This document shows positions 44,388 to 52,974 of a stretch of DNA of 64,000 nucleotides, one piece after another. Positions within the stretch are counted from its first letter, which is position 1, and every line of letters begins with the position of its first letter. Source of the DNA: JBQCHF01 sp051954955 (GTDB lineage: Bacteria; Actinomycetota; Actinomycetes; Motilibacterales; Motilibacteraceae); contig JBQCHF010000140.1 of assembly GCA_051954955.1 (NCBI GenBank), forward strand, positions 16,201 to 80,200, read 5' to 3'. The translations under genes and the position numbers were made by a program. The notes beneath the pieces were generated by a model. The model worked only from the letters and a program-made list of their open reading frames with translations, ran no database searches and was not told where the DNA came from.

Positions 44388-46934
44388 TCAGCGCGGGCCG
44401 GGCAGCGGGTGCGCGCTGCCGTCGCCGGTGCCGGGGCGCTCCGCGCGGCTGCGGTCGGGAGCGGGCGCTGCACCGTCCTGGCCAGCGCCGTCCTCGCCAG
44501 CGCCGGCATCACCCGCACCGGGACTGCCCTGATCGACACCGCCCTGATCGGCACTGCCCTGATCGGCACTGCCCTGATCGTCAGCGGCCGGATCGCCAGC
44601 TGCCTGATCGACAGCGGCCTGTTCGACAGCCGCCTGATCGACAGCGGCCGGCGGCTGCGAGGGAGCGCCCGCACCACCCGCCGCCTGCTCCGACGTCGCC
44701 CGGCGCCCGCGCACCCGCCGGTAGATGTTGTGCGCGGCGCCGAGGAAGAGCAGCAGCGCCGCCCCGGCCGTGACCAGGACCCCGGCCAGCCCGTACTGGG
44801 CGATCCGCACCCGGACCGCGACGGCGTCCCCGAGCGGCTCGCCGGCCGGGGTGAGCAGCCGGGCGCCGATGTCCACCACGCCGTTGGCGCGCGCCGTGAC
44901 CGGCACCAGCACGCGGGCCTTGCTGCCGGGGGCGACGGTGACCGGGCCGGGTGGGCGCACGGTGAGCCGGGGCGAGCCGGAGAAGAAGGCCACCTTCACC
45001 GTGACCGGTTGGTCCAGGTCGTTGACCACGGTCACCGGGATGTCGGCGGCGCTGGAGCCGAGGGTCGCGCTGGCCGGCAGGATCCGCACGGCGTCGATCC
45101 GGGCCGCCAGCGCGGAGCGGGTCTGGTCCAGCAGCGCGCGGCCGCGGCGCAGGTCCGTGCGCAGCGCCGCGGAGACCAGCCGCTCGCCCTCCACCTGGTA
45201 GCCGGTGCGGACCGGGGTCGGGTCCTGGAGCACGGCCGCGGCGCTCTGCCCGCGGGCCACCGTGCTCCCCACGGCCTGCACGTAGTCGGTGGGCAGCGGG
45301 GTCACGCGCGCCCGGTCGCCCGGGGCGGCGCCCTCGTCGTCGCTGGCGGGCGGGGGCGCGGTGACCAGCGGGCCGCGGTCGACGTCGGGGGGCGGCACGG
45401 CCAGCGCCTCGGAGAGCGTGACCAGCTGCAGCCAGGGCGCCGACGCCGTGAGCGAGAGCAGCTGGGCGGCCCGCTGCGGGTCGACGTCCCAGTCGTGCGG
45501 CGGGGCGATGACGACGGTGCGCTGCACGCCGGGGCTCTCGGCGGTCACCATCTCGGTCTCGGCGAGGAACCGCTGGCGGGCCAGCAGCGCGCCACCGGGA
45601 CCGCTCGGCGCGGTCGAGACCAGCCGGGAGAGCGTGGGGTCCCACAGCGCCACCGGCTCGGCCGCCCCGCCCACGGTGAGGGTGGCGCGGCCGGTCGGGG
45701 TGCCGGGAGAGGTCGAGGTCAGCGCGCGGCCGTCGAGCAGCACGGCGTCCGAGCCGGCCGCCCGCAGCGCCTCGAGCTCGGCCTGGCCGGCGAAGCCCCC
45801 GGGCGGGGCGGCGACCGCGGTGGTGACCGGGCGGCCGAGCACGTCGGTGGCGGTGGACCGGCCGCGGGCCACCGCCGGCGGCAGCACCGAGGCTTGACCG
45901 GCCGCCAGCAGCGCGCGGACGTCGGGGTCGCCGAAGGGCAGGGCGACGACGTCGGCGGTCCCGGTGGCGGCCACCAGGTCCGAGAGGAAGGCTCGCGCGG
46001 CGGTCCCGCCGGTGCCCTGCTCGGGCGCGGCGGCCGGCTGGCCGCCCGACCCACCCGCCGTCGACCCTGCCCCTGATGACCCTGCGCCGGGCGCCGCCAC
46101 CCGGTAGCCCTGGCTCATCGCCCGGGCGTCGTCGAGCAGCATCGGGTCGATCAGCCAGGTGACCGGCCGCCCGGCGGCCCCCTGCACCAGCCCCTCGAGC
46201 CGTCCCCCGGGTGCGAGCGAGGCGGCGAGGTCGTCGTCGACGAACACCCCGTCCACCCGCCGGTGCGGCACGTCGGCGAGCGGCCAGACCCACGCGAGCC
46301 GGGTCGGAACCGCCTCCAGCGGGTCCGGGGCCCAGGGCAGGAACGTGCGGGTGATCCCGAGCCGGCGCAGGTAGCCGCCGTCCTGACCCCCGGCCCGCAC
46401 CCCGCGCGCCTCCACCGACAGCGGGAAGACGCCGAGCGCACCGAGCCGGAGGTCGTCGAGCGCCACGGTGAGCGTGAACGGAGCGCTCGCCCCGGGCACC
46501 AGGTCGCCGACGTCCGCGGAGGTGCCGGGCAGGCCGATCGGGCTGCCGTCGCGCACCGACCGGCCCGCCGCGAGGGCGGCCAGGTCGCCGCGGCTGACCA
46601 CCTTGACCCGGCTCAGCCGCAGCCGCACCGACACGTTCTTGACCGTCGCGTTGCCGGCGTTGACCACGTGCCCGGTGACGGCGAGCCGCCCCTTGGGGCG
46701 GGGCACGGGCGGGGTGAGGGAGTCGAGGACCACCTGCAGGGGCAGGTCGGCGGTGGTCTGGGCGCGGGTCTGCTCGGCCACCGCGCCGCGGGTGCCCGCC
46801 GCGGCCGGCGCGGCCGGAACGAGCAGCCCGGCGAGCAGCACCCCCAGCGCCATCAGCGTGCCGAGGAACCCTGCCAGCACCCGGACCGGGAGCGGCCGAG
46901 CCTGCGCTGCGCCGATCGGCAGCGCTGGGCTCAC
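44388..46934 (-). CDS. DUF6049 family secreted/membrane protein (Rv3909-like)
   Basis: From GTG 46934 the protein has 848 residues: signal sequence (about 18-48), a large extracytoplasmic region with beta-sandwich-like stretches such as LAVTGHVVNAGNATVKNVSVRL, and a second transmembrane helix near 735-755. The cytoplasmic tail is made of Asp-Gln-Ala/Gly-Ser repeats. Actinobacteria conserve such a protein between the NUDIX gene and murJ. Its role is unknown, probably in the cell envelope. The start overlaps the NUDIX stop by four bases. The tail repeats are visible in the DNA at about 44515-44650. Confidence 0.85.
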   Translation of the reverse strand: MSPALPIGAAQARPLPVRVLAGFLGTLMALGVLLAGLLVPAAPAAAGTRGAVAEQTRAQTTADLPLQVVLDSLTPPVPRPKGRLAVTGHVVNAGNATVKNVSVRLRLSRVKVVSRGDLAALAAGRSVRDGSPIGLPGTSADVGDLVPGASAPFTLTVALDDLRLGALGVFPLSVEARGVRAGGQDGGYLRRLGITRTFLPWAPDPLEAVPTRLAWVWPLADVPHRRVDGVFVDDDLAASLAPGGRLEGLVQGAAGRPVTWLIDPMLLDDARAMSQGYRVAAPGAGSSGAGSTAGGSGGQPAAAPEQGTGGTAARAFLSDLVAATGTADVVALPFGDPDVRALLAAGQASVLPPAVARGRSTATDVLGRPVTTAVAAPPGGFAGQAELEALRAAGSDAVLLDGRALTSTSPGTPTGRATLTVGGAAEPVALWDPTLSRLVSTAPSGPGGALLARQRFLAETEMVTAESPGVQRTVVIAPPHDWDVDPQRAAQLLSLTASAPWLQLVTLSEALAVPPPDVDRGPLVTAPPPASDDEGAAPGDRARVTPLPTDYVQAVGSTVARGQSAAAVLQDPTPVRTGYQVEGERLVSAALRTDLRRGRALLDQTRSALAARIDAVRILPASATLGSSAADIPVTVVNDLDQPVTVKVAFFSGSPRLTVRPPGPVTVAPGSKARVLVPVTARANGVVDIGARLLTPAGEPLGDAVAVRVRIAQYGLAGVLVTAGAALLLFLGAAHNIYRRVRGRRATSEQAAGGAGAPSQPPAAVDQAAVEQAAVDQAAGDPAADDQGSADQGSADQGGVDQGSPGAGDAGAGEDGAGQDGAAPAPDRSRAERPGTGDGSAHPLPGPR

Positions 46935-47419
46935 GCGCTGTCCGCGAGCAGCGCGGCGGCGGTGTCGATGAGCCGCCGCTCGCCGGCATAGGCCAGCCGG
47001 GCGCGCACGTCCGGCAGCGGCACCCACGCCACCGCGGCCACCTCGACGTCGGCGTCGGACAGCTCGCCGCCGGTGGCGGTGAGCAGGAAGTGGTGCACGG
47101 TCTTGTGCACCCGCCGGTCCTCGGCCACGAACCAGAAGTCGATGGTGCCCAGCGGGGCCACCACCCGGCCGCTGATGCCGGTCTCCTCGCGCACCTCGCG
47201 CACGGCGGCCATCTCGGTGGTCTCGCCGGCCTCGACGTGCCCCTTGGGCAGCGACCAGAGCATCCGCCCCCGCCGGTCGACCCGGCCGATGAGCGCGGCC
47301 TGCGGGGTGGGACCGGTGAGGTCGACGACCAGCCCGCCCGCGCTGGTCTCCTCCACCCGCGTCAGCCACCGGCGCCGGGGCCGGCGCCCTGGCGTCGGCG
47401 CAGGGGTGGGGCGGGTCAC
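46931..47419 (-). CDS. NUDIX hydrolase, MutT4-like
   Basis: The 162-residue product (GTG 47419) has a complete NUDIX box GHVEAGETTEMAAVREVREETGI, preceded by LWSLPKG. The N-terminal 18 residues are basic. The enzyme should hydrolyse a nucleoside diphosphate linked to another group. Position next to pcnA and the DUF6049 gene matches mutT4 (Rv3908) of mycobacteria. It is divergent from pcnA, with 190 bases between them, part of which is a tandem repeat. Confidence 0.9.
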   Translation of the reverse strand: MTRPTPAPTPGRRPRRRWLTRVEETSAGGLVVDLTGPTPQAALIGRVDRRGRMLWSLPKGHVEAGETTEMAAVREVREETGISGRVVAPLGTIDFWFVAEDRRVHKTVHHFLLTATGGELSDADVEVAAVAWVPLPDVRARLAYAGERRLIDTAAALLADSA

Positions 47420-47524
47420 CCGGCGATCGTAACCAGGCGGTCGGTGCCAGCGGCCCTGCCGCGCGGCCCGGACCCGTGCACCAGCAGGCCGCTCCTCGTC
47501 ATGGCGGCCGCCCCGCACCGCGTG

Positions 47525-47590
47525 ATCGAGGTGCTCCGCACCGCGCTGTCGAGGTGCCCGCACCGCGCTGTCGAGGTGCTCCGCACCGCC
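47525..47590. repeat. Tandem repeat of a 22-23-base unit upstream of pcnA
   Basis: About three copies of TCGAGGTGCTCCGCACCGCG occur in succession, the middle one lacking one base, and they end five bases before the pcnA promoter hexamer. It fills much of the gap between the divergent NUDIX and pcnA genes. Confidence 0.6.
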
Positions 47591-47595
47591 GACCG

Positions 47596-47601
47596 TAGGC
47601 T
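47596..47601 (+). promoter_or_regulatory. -10 element (TAGGCT) of a probable leaderless pcnA transcript
   Basis: TAGGCT is followed after eight bases by the GTG start at 47610, and no ribosome site is present. This spacing is typical of leaderless actinobacterial transcripts. Confidence 0.55.
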
Positions 47602-47609
47602 TGGGTCCC

Positions 47610-49181
47610 GTGCCTACGACGCCCCGACCCGCCGACGCCGCGCTCCCGGCCGCACCGCCCAGCGAGCCGGACGTGCGGCCTGACGTCGAGGCGGGGGACC
47701 GCGAGGACCTCACCGAGGCCCAGCGCCGTGCGGTGAGCGAGCTGCTGCGCGTGTCGCCGGTGGCCGACGACCTCGCGGCCCGCTTCGCCGCGGCCGGGCA
47801 CGCGCTGGCGCTGGTGGGCGGCTCGGTGCGCGACGCCCTGCTCGGCCGGCTCGGGCAGGACCTGGACTTCACCACCGACGCCCGCCCCGATCAGGTGCTC
47901 GCCCTGGTCGCACCCTGGGCGGACGCGCACTGGGAGACCGGGATCGCCTTCGGCACCGTCGCGGCCCGCAAGGCCGGCTACACCGTCGAGGTCACGACCT
48001 ACCGGGCCGAGGCCTACGAGCGGGACTCGCGCAAGCCGGCCGTCACCTTCGGCGACACGCTGGAGGGCGACCTGGTGCGCCGCGACTTCACCGTGAACGC
48101 CATGGCGGTCGCGCTGCCCCAGCGCGAGTTCGTGGACCCGCACGGCGGTCTGCGCGACCTGGCCGCGCGCGTCCTGCGGACCCCGGGCACCCCGGAGGAG
48201 TCCTTCTCCGACGACCCGCTGCGGATGCTGCGCGCGGCCCGCTTCGCCGCCCAGCTCGGCTTCGACGTCGCCGCCGACGTCGTGGCCGCCATGACCGCGA
48301 TGGCCGACCGGATCACCATCGTCTCGGCCGAGCGGGTGCGCGACGAGCTGGTGAAGCTGCTGCTCTCGGCCGACCCGGTGCGCGGGCTGCGCCTGATCGT
48401 GGACACCGGGCTGGCCGAGCACGTGCTCCCGGAGCTGCCCAAGCTCAAGCTGGAGATCGACGAGCACCACCGACACAAGGACGTCTACGAGCACACCCTC
48501 ACCGTGCTCGAGCAGGCCATCGCCCTGGAGCCCGGCCTGCCCTCGACCTCGACCGACGCGTCGACGGCCGCGTCGACCCCAGCCGGCCCGGACCTCACCC
48601 TGCGCCTCGCGGCGCTGCTGCACGACGTCGGCAAGCCCAGGACCCGGCGGTTCCAGCCCGGTGGCGGGGTGTCCTTCCACAACCACGAGGTGGTCGGCGC
48701 CCGGATCACCGAGGCGCGCCTGCGCGAGCTGCGCTTCCCCAAGGACCTGGTGGCCGACGTCGCCCGGCTGGTGGAGCTGCACCTGCGCTTCCACGGCTAC
48801 GGCACCGGCGAGTGGACCGACTCGGCGGTGCGCCGCTACGTGCGCGACGCCGGCGACCTGCTGCCCCGGCTGCACGCCCTGACCCGCTCGGACTGCACCA
48901 CCCGCAACCGGCGGCGCGCGGCCGCGCTGTCCGCGGCCTACGACCACCTCGAGGAGCGGATCGCCCGGCTGGCCGAGGAGGAGGAGCTGGCCTCCCTGCG
49001 CCCGGCGCTGGACGGCAACCAGATCATGACCCTGCTCGGGCTGCGGCCCGGTCCGGTGGTGGGGCGCGCCTACAAGCACCTCATGGAGCTGCGGATGGAT
49101 CGCGGCCCGATGACGCCCGAGGAGGCCGAGGCGGCGCTGCGCGAGTGGTGGGCGCAGCAGCCGGAGGCGTCCCAGGCCTGA
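47610..49181 (+). CDS. pcnA: CCA tRNA nucleotidyltransferase / poly(A) polymerase family
   Basis: The enzyme adds or repairs the CCA end of tRNA. This matters here because the two tRNA genes in the window do not encode CCA. From GTG 47610 the product has 523 residues. The nucleotidyltransferase motif is LVGGSVRDALLGRLGQDLDFTT, followed by RRDFTVNAMAVAL and SFSDDPLRMLRAARFAAQLGF. A C-terminal HD domain carries LLHDVGKPRTR and FHNHEVVGA. A TTG three codons earlier extends the frame but lies on the -10 hexamer. It is convergent with the MFS gene, with 19 bases between them. Confidence 0.93.
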   Translation: MPTTPRPADAALPAAPPSEPDVRPDVEAGDREDLTEAQRRAVSELLRVSPVADDLAARFAAAGHALALVGGSVRDALLGRLGQDLDFTTDARPDQVLALVAPWADAHWETGIAFGTVAARKAGYTVEVTTYRAEAYERDSRKPAVTFGDTLEGDLVRRDFTVNAMAVALPQREFVDPHGGLRDLAARVLRTPGTPEESFSDDPLRMLRAARFAAQLGFDVAADVVAAMTAMADRITIVSAERVRDELVKLLLSADPVRGLRLIVDTGLAEHVLPELPKLKLEIDEHHRHKDVYEHTLTVLEQAIALEPGLPSTSTDASTAASTPAGPDLTLRLAALLHDVGKPRTRRFQPGGGVSFHNHEVVGARITEARLRELRFPKDLVADVARLVELHLRFHGYGTGEWTDSAVRRYVRDAGDLLPRLHALTRSDCTTRNRRRAAALSAAYDHLEERIARLAEEEELASLRPALDGNQIMTLLGLRPGPVVGRAYKHLMELRMDRGPMTPEEAEAALREWWAQQPEASQA

Positions 49182-49200
49182 GCCGGGCGCGCGCCGTCGC

Positions 49201-50487
49201 TCACACCCCCACACGCACCCGCCGGCTCGCCTGCGAGTAGACCGCCGCGGTGGCCAGGTAGACGACCGCGACGATGCCGTAGACCAGCCGCGAGGCCCCG
49301 CTGGAGGGCAGCAGCAGCGCGGCGAACGCGGCCGCGCCGACGAAGGAGATGTTGAACAGCACGTCGTAGAAGGAGAACACCCGACCGCGGTAGGCGTCGG
49401 CCACGCTCTCCTGCACGATCGTGTCCACGCAGATCTTCGAACCCTGCGCCGCGACGCCGATGACGAAGGCGCCGACCACCACCAGCACCTCGTTCAGCGC
49501 GGCGAGGTAGACCAGCTCGACGACGCCTGCACCGGCGAAGCACAGGACGATCCACGGGGCGGTGCGCAGCCGACGAGTCGCTGGCGGCGTGACCAGCGCG
49601 GCCACGAAGAACCCGACACCGGACGCGCCGAACACCAGGGCCAGGCCGGCCAGTCCCGCATCGACGTCGGCGGGGTCGTTGAAGTGGTTGCGGTAGAGCA
49701 GGATCGCCGCGATGGTCGAGATGCCGTAGGCGAACCGGTGCGCGGTGATCGCGGCCAGCGCGTGGGCGGCCGACCGGCGCTGCCACACGTGGCGGGCGCC
49801 GTCGGTGAGGCCGCGGGCCACGTGCCGCAGCGCCTCCCGGGTGCCCTGGCGCTCCCCGTCCAGGTCCGGGCCGAGCAGGTCGCGGTCCATGGTGGCGGCC
49901 ACCGCGGAGGCCAGCAGGTAGAGCGCCGCGGCCACCAGGGCCAGCCGGGCGTCGCCGCCGTCCCCCTCCCCGAGCAGCCGCTTGAGGCCGTAGCCGACGC
50001 CGCCGCCGACCAGCGCGCTGATGGTGCCGCTGGTGGTGGACACCGAGTTGGCCATGACCAGCTCGTCGCGGGGCACCACATGCGGCAGCGCCGCGGACAG
50101 GCCGGCCAGGAAGAACCGGTTGACCGACAGGCAGGACAGGACGACGACGTAGAGCCAGGGCCCGACCTGGCCGGCACCGACCATGGCGGCCACCAGGACC
50201 ACCAGCGCGGTGCGCACCACGTTGGCCCACACCAGCACCTGCCGACGCCGCCACCGGTCCAGCAGCACCCCGGCCCACGGCCCCACCAGCGAGTAGGGCA
50301 GGAGCGTGACCGCGAACGCGCCGGCCACCCCGGCCGCCGACGTCTGCCGCTCGGGGGAGAAGAAGAACAGCGAGGCCAGCGCCACCTGGAAGGCGCCGTC
50401 GGAGAACTGCGAGGTGAGCCGGGTGGCGTAGAGCCGCCGGAAGTCGCGACCGCGCACGACGACGCGCAGGTCGCTGACGAATCCCAC
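49201..50487 (-). CDS. Major facilitator superfamily transporter
   Basis: The 428-residue protein has about twelve helices. The loop between helices 2 and 3 reads GVLLDRWRRRQVLVW, the MFS signature. Motifs such as DTIVQESVADAYRGRVFSFYDVLFN resemble the MFS_3/enterobactin-exporter branch. It is orthologous in place to Rv0037c and to a Streptomyces gene between pcnA and ino1. The substrate is unknown. Confidence 0.9.
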   Translation of the reverse strand: MGFVSDLRVVVRGRDFRRLYATRLTSQFSDGAFQVALASLFFFSPERQTSAAGVAGAFAVTLLPYSLVGPWAGVLLDRWRRRQVLVWANVVRTALVVLVAAMVGAGQVGPWLYVVVLSCLSVNRFFLAGLSAALPHVVPRDELVMANSVSTTSGTISALVGGGVGYGLKRLLGEGDGGDARLALVAAALYLLASAVAATMDRDLLGPDLDGERQGTREALRHVARGLTDGARHVWQRRSAAHALAAITAHRFAYGISTIAAILLYRNHFNDPADVDAGLAGLALVFGASGVGFFVAALVTPPATRRLRTAPWIVLCFAGAGVVELVYLAALNEVLVVVGAFVIGVAAQGSKICVDTIVQESVADAYRGRVFSFYDVLFNISFVGAAAFAALLLPSSGASRLVYGIVAVVYLATAAVYSQASRRVRVGV

Positions 50488-50528
50488 CCCGCCAGGCTAC
50501 GGGCCGTGCCGACCGCCCCCGGCACGGG

Positions 50529-50565
50529 CCGAGGCCCGGCCCCCTGCGTGGGGACCGGGCCTCGG
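50529..50565. terminator. GC-rich hairpin between ino1 and the MFS gene
   Basis: Arms CCGAGGCCCGG (50529-50539) and CCGGGCCTCGG (50555-50565) are perfect 11-base complements. It lies beyond the two-hairpin module when read from ino1. Confidence 0.6.
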
Positions 50566-50578
50566 GCCGGCTGGGCTC

Positions 50579-50644
50579 GGAACGATCACGGGACCGTGAT
50601 CACTTCATGCTCACCTCATCGAATCGCGTGAGGTAAGCATGAAG
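50579..50644. repeat. Two-hairpin intergenic module, copy 2
   Basis: The first hairpin is GATCACGG-GA-CCGTGATC (50584-50601), preceded by CGGAAC. After one base the second hairpin follows, with arms CTTCATGCT (50603-50611) and AGCATGAAG (50636-50644), plus inner pairs ACCTCA with TGAGGT. It lies 22 bases beyond the ino1 stop. The second hairpin is AT-rich, in contrast to those of copies 1 and 3. Confidence 0.75.
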
Positions 50645-50666
50645 ACTCCGAGGGGAGTAGAGCGCG

Positions 50667-51746
50667 TCAGCGCTCGACCTCGCCCTTGATGAACTTCTCC
50701 ACCAGCTCACGGCAGGTCGCGTCGTCGTACTGCTCCGGCGGCGACTTCATGAAGTAGGAGGAGGCGGACAGGATCGGACCGCCGATGCCGCGGTCCTTGG
50801 CGATCTTGGCCGCGCGGATGGCGTCGATGATGATGCCGGCCGAGTTCGGCGAGTCCCAGACCTCGAGCTTGTACTCGAGCGAGAGCGGCACGTCGCCGAA
50901 GTTGCGGCCCTCGAGGCGCACGAAGGCCCACTTGCGGTCGTCGAGCCACGCGACGTAGTCCGACGGGCCGATGTGCACGTTGCGCTTGGGCATCTCGCCC
51001 TGCAGCTGCGAGGTGACCGACTGGGTCTTGGAGATCTTCTTGGACTCCAGCCGCTCGCGCTCGAGCATGTTCATGAAGTCCATGTTGCCGCCGACGTTCA
51101 GCTGGTAGGTGCGGTCGACGGTGACGCCGCGGTCCTCGAACAGCTTGGCCAGCACGCGGTGGGTGATGGTGGCGCCGACCTGCGACTTGATGTCGTCGCC
51201 CACGATCGGCACACCGGCGGCGGTGAACTTGTCCGCCCACTCCTTGGTGCCGGCGATGAAGACCGGGAGCGCGTTGACGAAGGCGACCTTGGCGTCGATC
51301 GCGCACTGCGCGTAGAACTTGGCCGCCTCCTCCGAGCCGACCGGCAGGTAGCAGACCAGCACGTCGACCCGGGCGTCCTTGAGCGCCTGGACGACGTCGA
51401 CCGGCTCGTCGTCGGACTCGGTCACCATCTCGCGGTAGTACTTGCCCAGACCGTCGAGGGTGTGGCCGCGCTGCACGGTGATGCCGGTGGGCGGCACGTC
51501 GCAGATCTTGATGGTGTTGTTCTCGCTGGCGTTGATCGCGTCGGAGAGGTCCTGCCCGACCTTCTTGGCGTCGACGTCGAACGCGGCGACGAACTCCACG
51601 TCGCGGACGTGGTAGTCGCCGAACTGCACGTGCATCAGGCCAGGCACGCGCTGCTGCGGGTCGGCGTCCTTGTAGTACTCGACGCCCTGGACGAGGGACG
51701 AGGCGCAGTTGCCCACGCCCACGATGGCCACGCGAAGGGAACCCAT
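50667..51746 (-). CDS. ino1: Inositol-3-phosphate (myo-inositol-1-phosphate) synthase
   Basis: This NAD-dependent enzyme converts glucose-6-phosphate to inositol phosphate, the precursor of phosphatidylinositol and mycothiol. The 359-residue protein begins SLRVAIVGVGNCASSLVQGVEYY (dinucleotide fold). It contains VVCYLPVGSEEA-type and NVGGNMDFMNMLERERLESKKISKT segments and KLEVWDSPNSAGIIIDAIRAAK, all typical of bacterial MIPS. It begins 16 bases after padR and is probably transcribed with it. Confidence 0.97.
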   Translation of the reverse strand: MGSLRVAIVGVGNCASSLVQGVEYYKDADPQQRVPGLMHVQFGDYHVRDVEFVAAFDVDAKKVGQDLSDAINASENNTIKICDVPPTGITVQRGHTLDGLGKYYREMVTESDDEPVDVVQALKDARVDVLVCYLPVGSEEAAKFYAQCAIDAKVAFVNALPVFIAGTKEWADKFTAAGVPIVGDDIKSQVGATITHRVLAKLFEDRGVTVDRTYQLNVGGNMDFMNMLERERLESKKISKTQSVTSQLQGEMPKRNVHIGPSDYVAWLDDRKWAFVRLEGRNFGDVPLSLEYKLEVWDSPNSAGIIIDAIRAAKIAKDRGIGGPILSASSYFMKSPPEQYDDATCRELVEKFIKGEVER

Positions 51747-51762
51747 CCGGTGCTCCTTGCTC

Positions 51763-52455
51763 CTACTTGTCGCTGGTCTCGGACGGGTGCGGGTGGCCCG
51801 CCGCGTCCTGCTTCTGGGTGGTGCGGTGGTGGTGCTCGCCCCCGGTGCTGGAGGTGGGGTCGTGCGGGATCTCCTGCCGGGGGAAGCCCTCGGGGGCGCC
51901 CGCCCTGCCGTCGGTCTCGCTGGCGATCAGCTCGTTGAGCCAGCGCACCTCGCGCTCGACCGACTCGAGGCCGTGCCGCTGCAGCTCGAGGGTGTAGCTG
52001 TCCAGCCGCTCCCGGGTGCGCTGCATCGACGAGCGCGCTCCGCCGAGCCGCTCCTCGAGCCGGCTGCGCCGGCCCTCCAGGATCCGCAGCCGGACGGCCG
52101 CGTCGGTGCGGGCGAAGAACGCGAAGTGGACGCCGAAGCCCTCGTCGTCCCAGGCGTCGGGGCCGGCTGAGGCCAGCAGCTCCTGGTAGCGCTCCTTGCC
52201 CTCGGCGGTGAGCTTGTAGACGATCTTGGCTCGCTTGCCGCTGAGCGCCGGGGCGGCGTCGTCCGCGCCGTCCTCGGTGATCCACCCGCGCGCCAGCAGG
52301 TCCTTCAGCGCGGGGTAGAGCGAGCCGTAGGAGAGGGCCCGGAACGTGCCGAGCACGGCAGTCAGCCGCTTGCGCAGCTCGTAGCCGTGCAGCGGGCCTT
52401 CATGGAGCAGCCCGAGGACGGCCAGCTCCAGCACTCCGGTGCCGCGCCGTGCCAT
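51763..52455 (-). CDS. PadR family transcriptional regulator
   Basis: The 230-residue protein starts at ATG 52455 after GGAGGGAGG. The winged helix reads LELAVLGLLHEGPLHGYELRKRL and LSYGSLYPALKDLLARGWI. A C-terminal coiled-coil domain (about 110-190) with RRSRLEERLGGARSSMQRTRERLDS supports dimerisation, followed by a disordered His/Pro tail. It precedes ino1 in one unit, as Rv0047c does in M. tuberculosis. A perfect palindrome at 52563-52585 is a strong candidate for its operator, so it is likely to regulate itself and ino1. Confidence 0.93.
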   Translation of the reverse strand: MARRGTGVLELAVLGLLHEGPLHGYELRKRLTAVLGTFRALSYGSLYPALKDLLARGWITEDGADDAAPALSGKRAKIVYKLTAEGKERYQELLASAGPDAWDDEGFGVHFAFFARTDAAVRLRILEGRRSRLEERLGGARSSMQRTRERLDSYTLELQRHGLESVEREVRWLNELIASETDGRAGAPEGFPRQEIPHDPTSSTGGEHHHRTTQKQDAAGHPHPSETSDK

Positions 52456-52974
52456 CGCCCGCCTCCCTCCGCTGCGCTCGTGGCCCACCGTGCAGCTGGT
52501 GCCCGCTGGTGCCGCTGGTGCCGACGGTGCCGACGGTGCCGGACCCGCCGGATGACTCGCCTCGATGTATCGAGTCGATACATCGGGACGATAGGCGACG
52601 CCCGCCCCGGCGGCAAACGCGACGCGCCCGGCGCCGTTCGGTGCTCTGCCCGAGCACCTGCGCGGGGCGCCACCGAGCGGCCGTCCGCAGGCCTGCCGGC
52701 GGCCGGGGTGACCGGGCTCGCAGCGATCGGGCGGAACCCCCGACGGGCCCCGCGCGTCGGCGTCTGGGAAGGGCGCACGCGTGCGCGGGGCGGGAGCGGG
52801 GTACCGGGGCTGCGACGATCTCACCCGACGGCCCACGGCCCGGCCCGCCTCGGATGGCGGCGCCGGGGGCCGCGGGGGTGCTCGCGGGGGGTCCGTGCAG
52901 ATCCGTGCAGATCCGTGCAGCTGTTGTCGGGACGACCCCTGCGGGTCGCCGGTCGCGAGGAGTGAGACCGAGCA
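52456..52974. other. 519-base divergent region between padR and ponA
   Basis: No gene is supported here. It contains the palindrome at 52563-52585 and a triple ten-base repeat (about TCCGTGCAGA) at 52891-52921. Runs of the hexanucleotide-like GCCGCTGGTGCCGACGGTGCC lie just upstream of padR. Promoters for both divergent units must be within. Confidence 0.6.
52563..52585. promoter_or_regulatory. Perfect palindrome, candidate PadR operator
   Basis: Arms CGATGTATCGA (52563-52573) and TCGATACATCG (52575-52585) are exact complements around a single G. The stretch is conspicuously AT-rich for this genome. It lies 108 bases before the padR start. PadR regulators typically bind palindromes with ATGT...ACAT cores, which this has. 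Confidence 0.7.

Noticed and set aside
44515..44650. Regular repeats that could suggest a CRISPR array
   Set aside because: Units are short, unequal and in frame with the Asp-Gln-Ala tail of the DUF6049 protein; there are no unique spacers and no cas genes.
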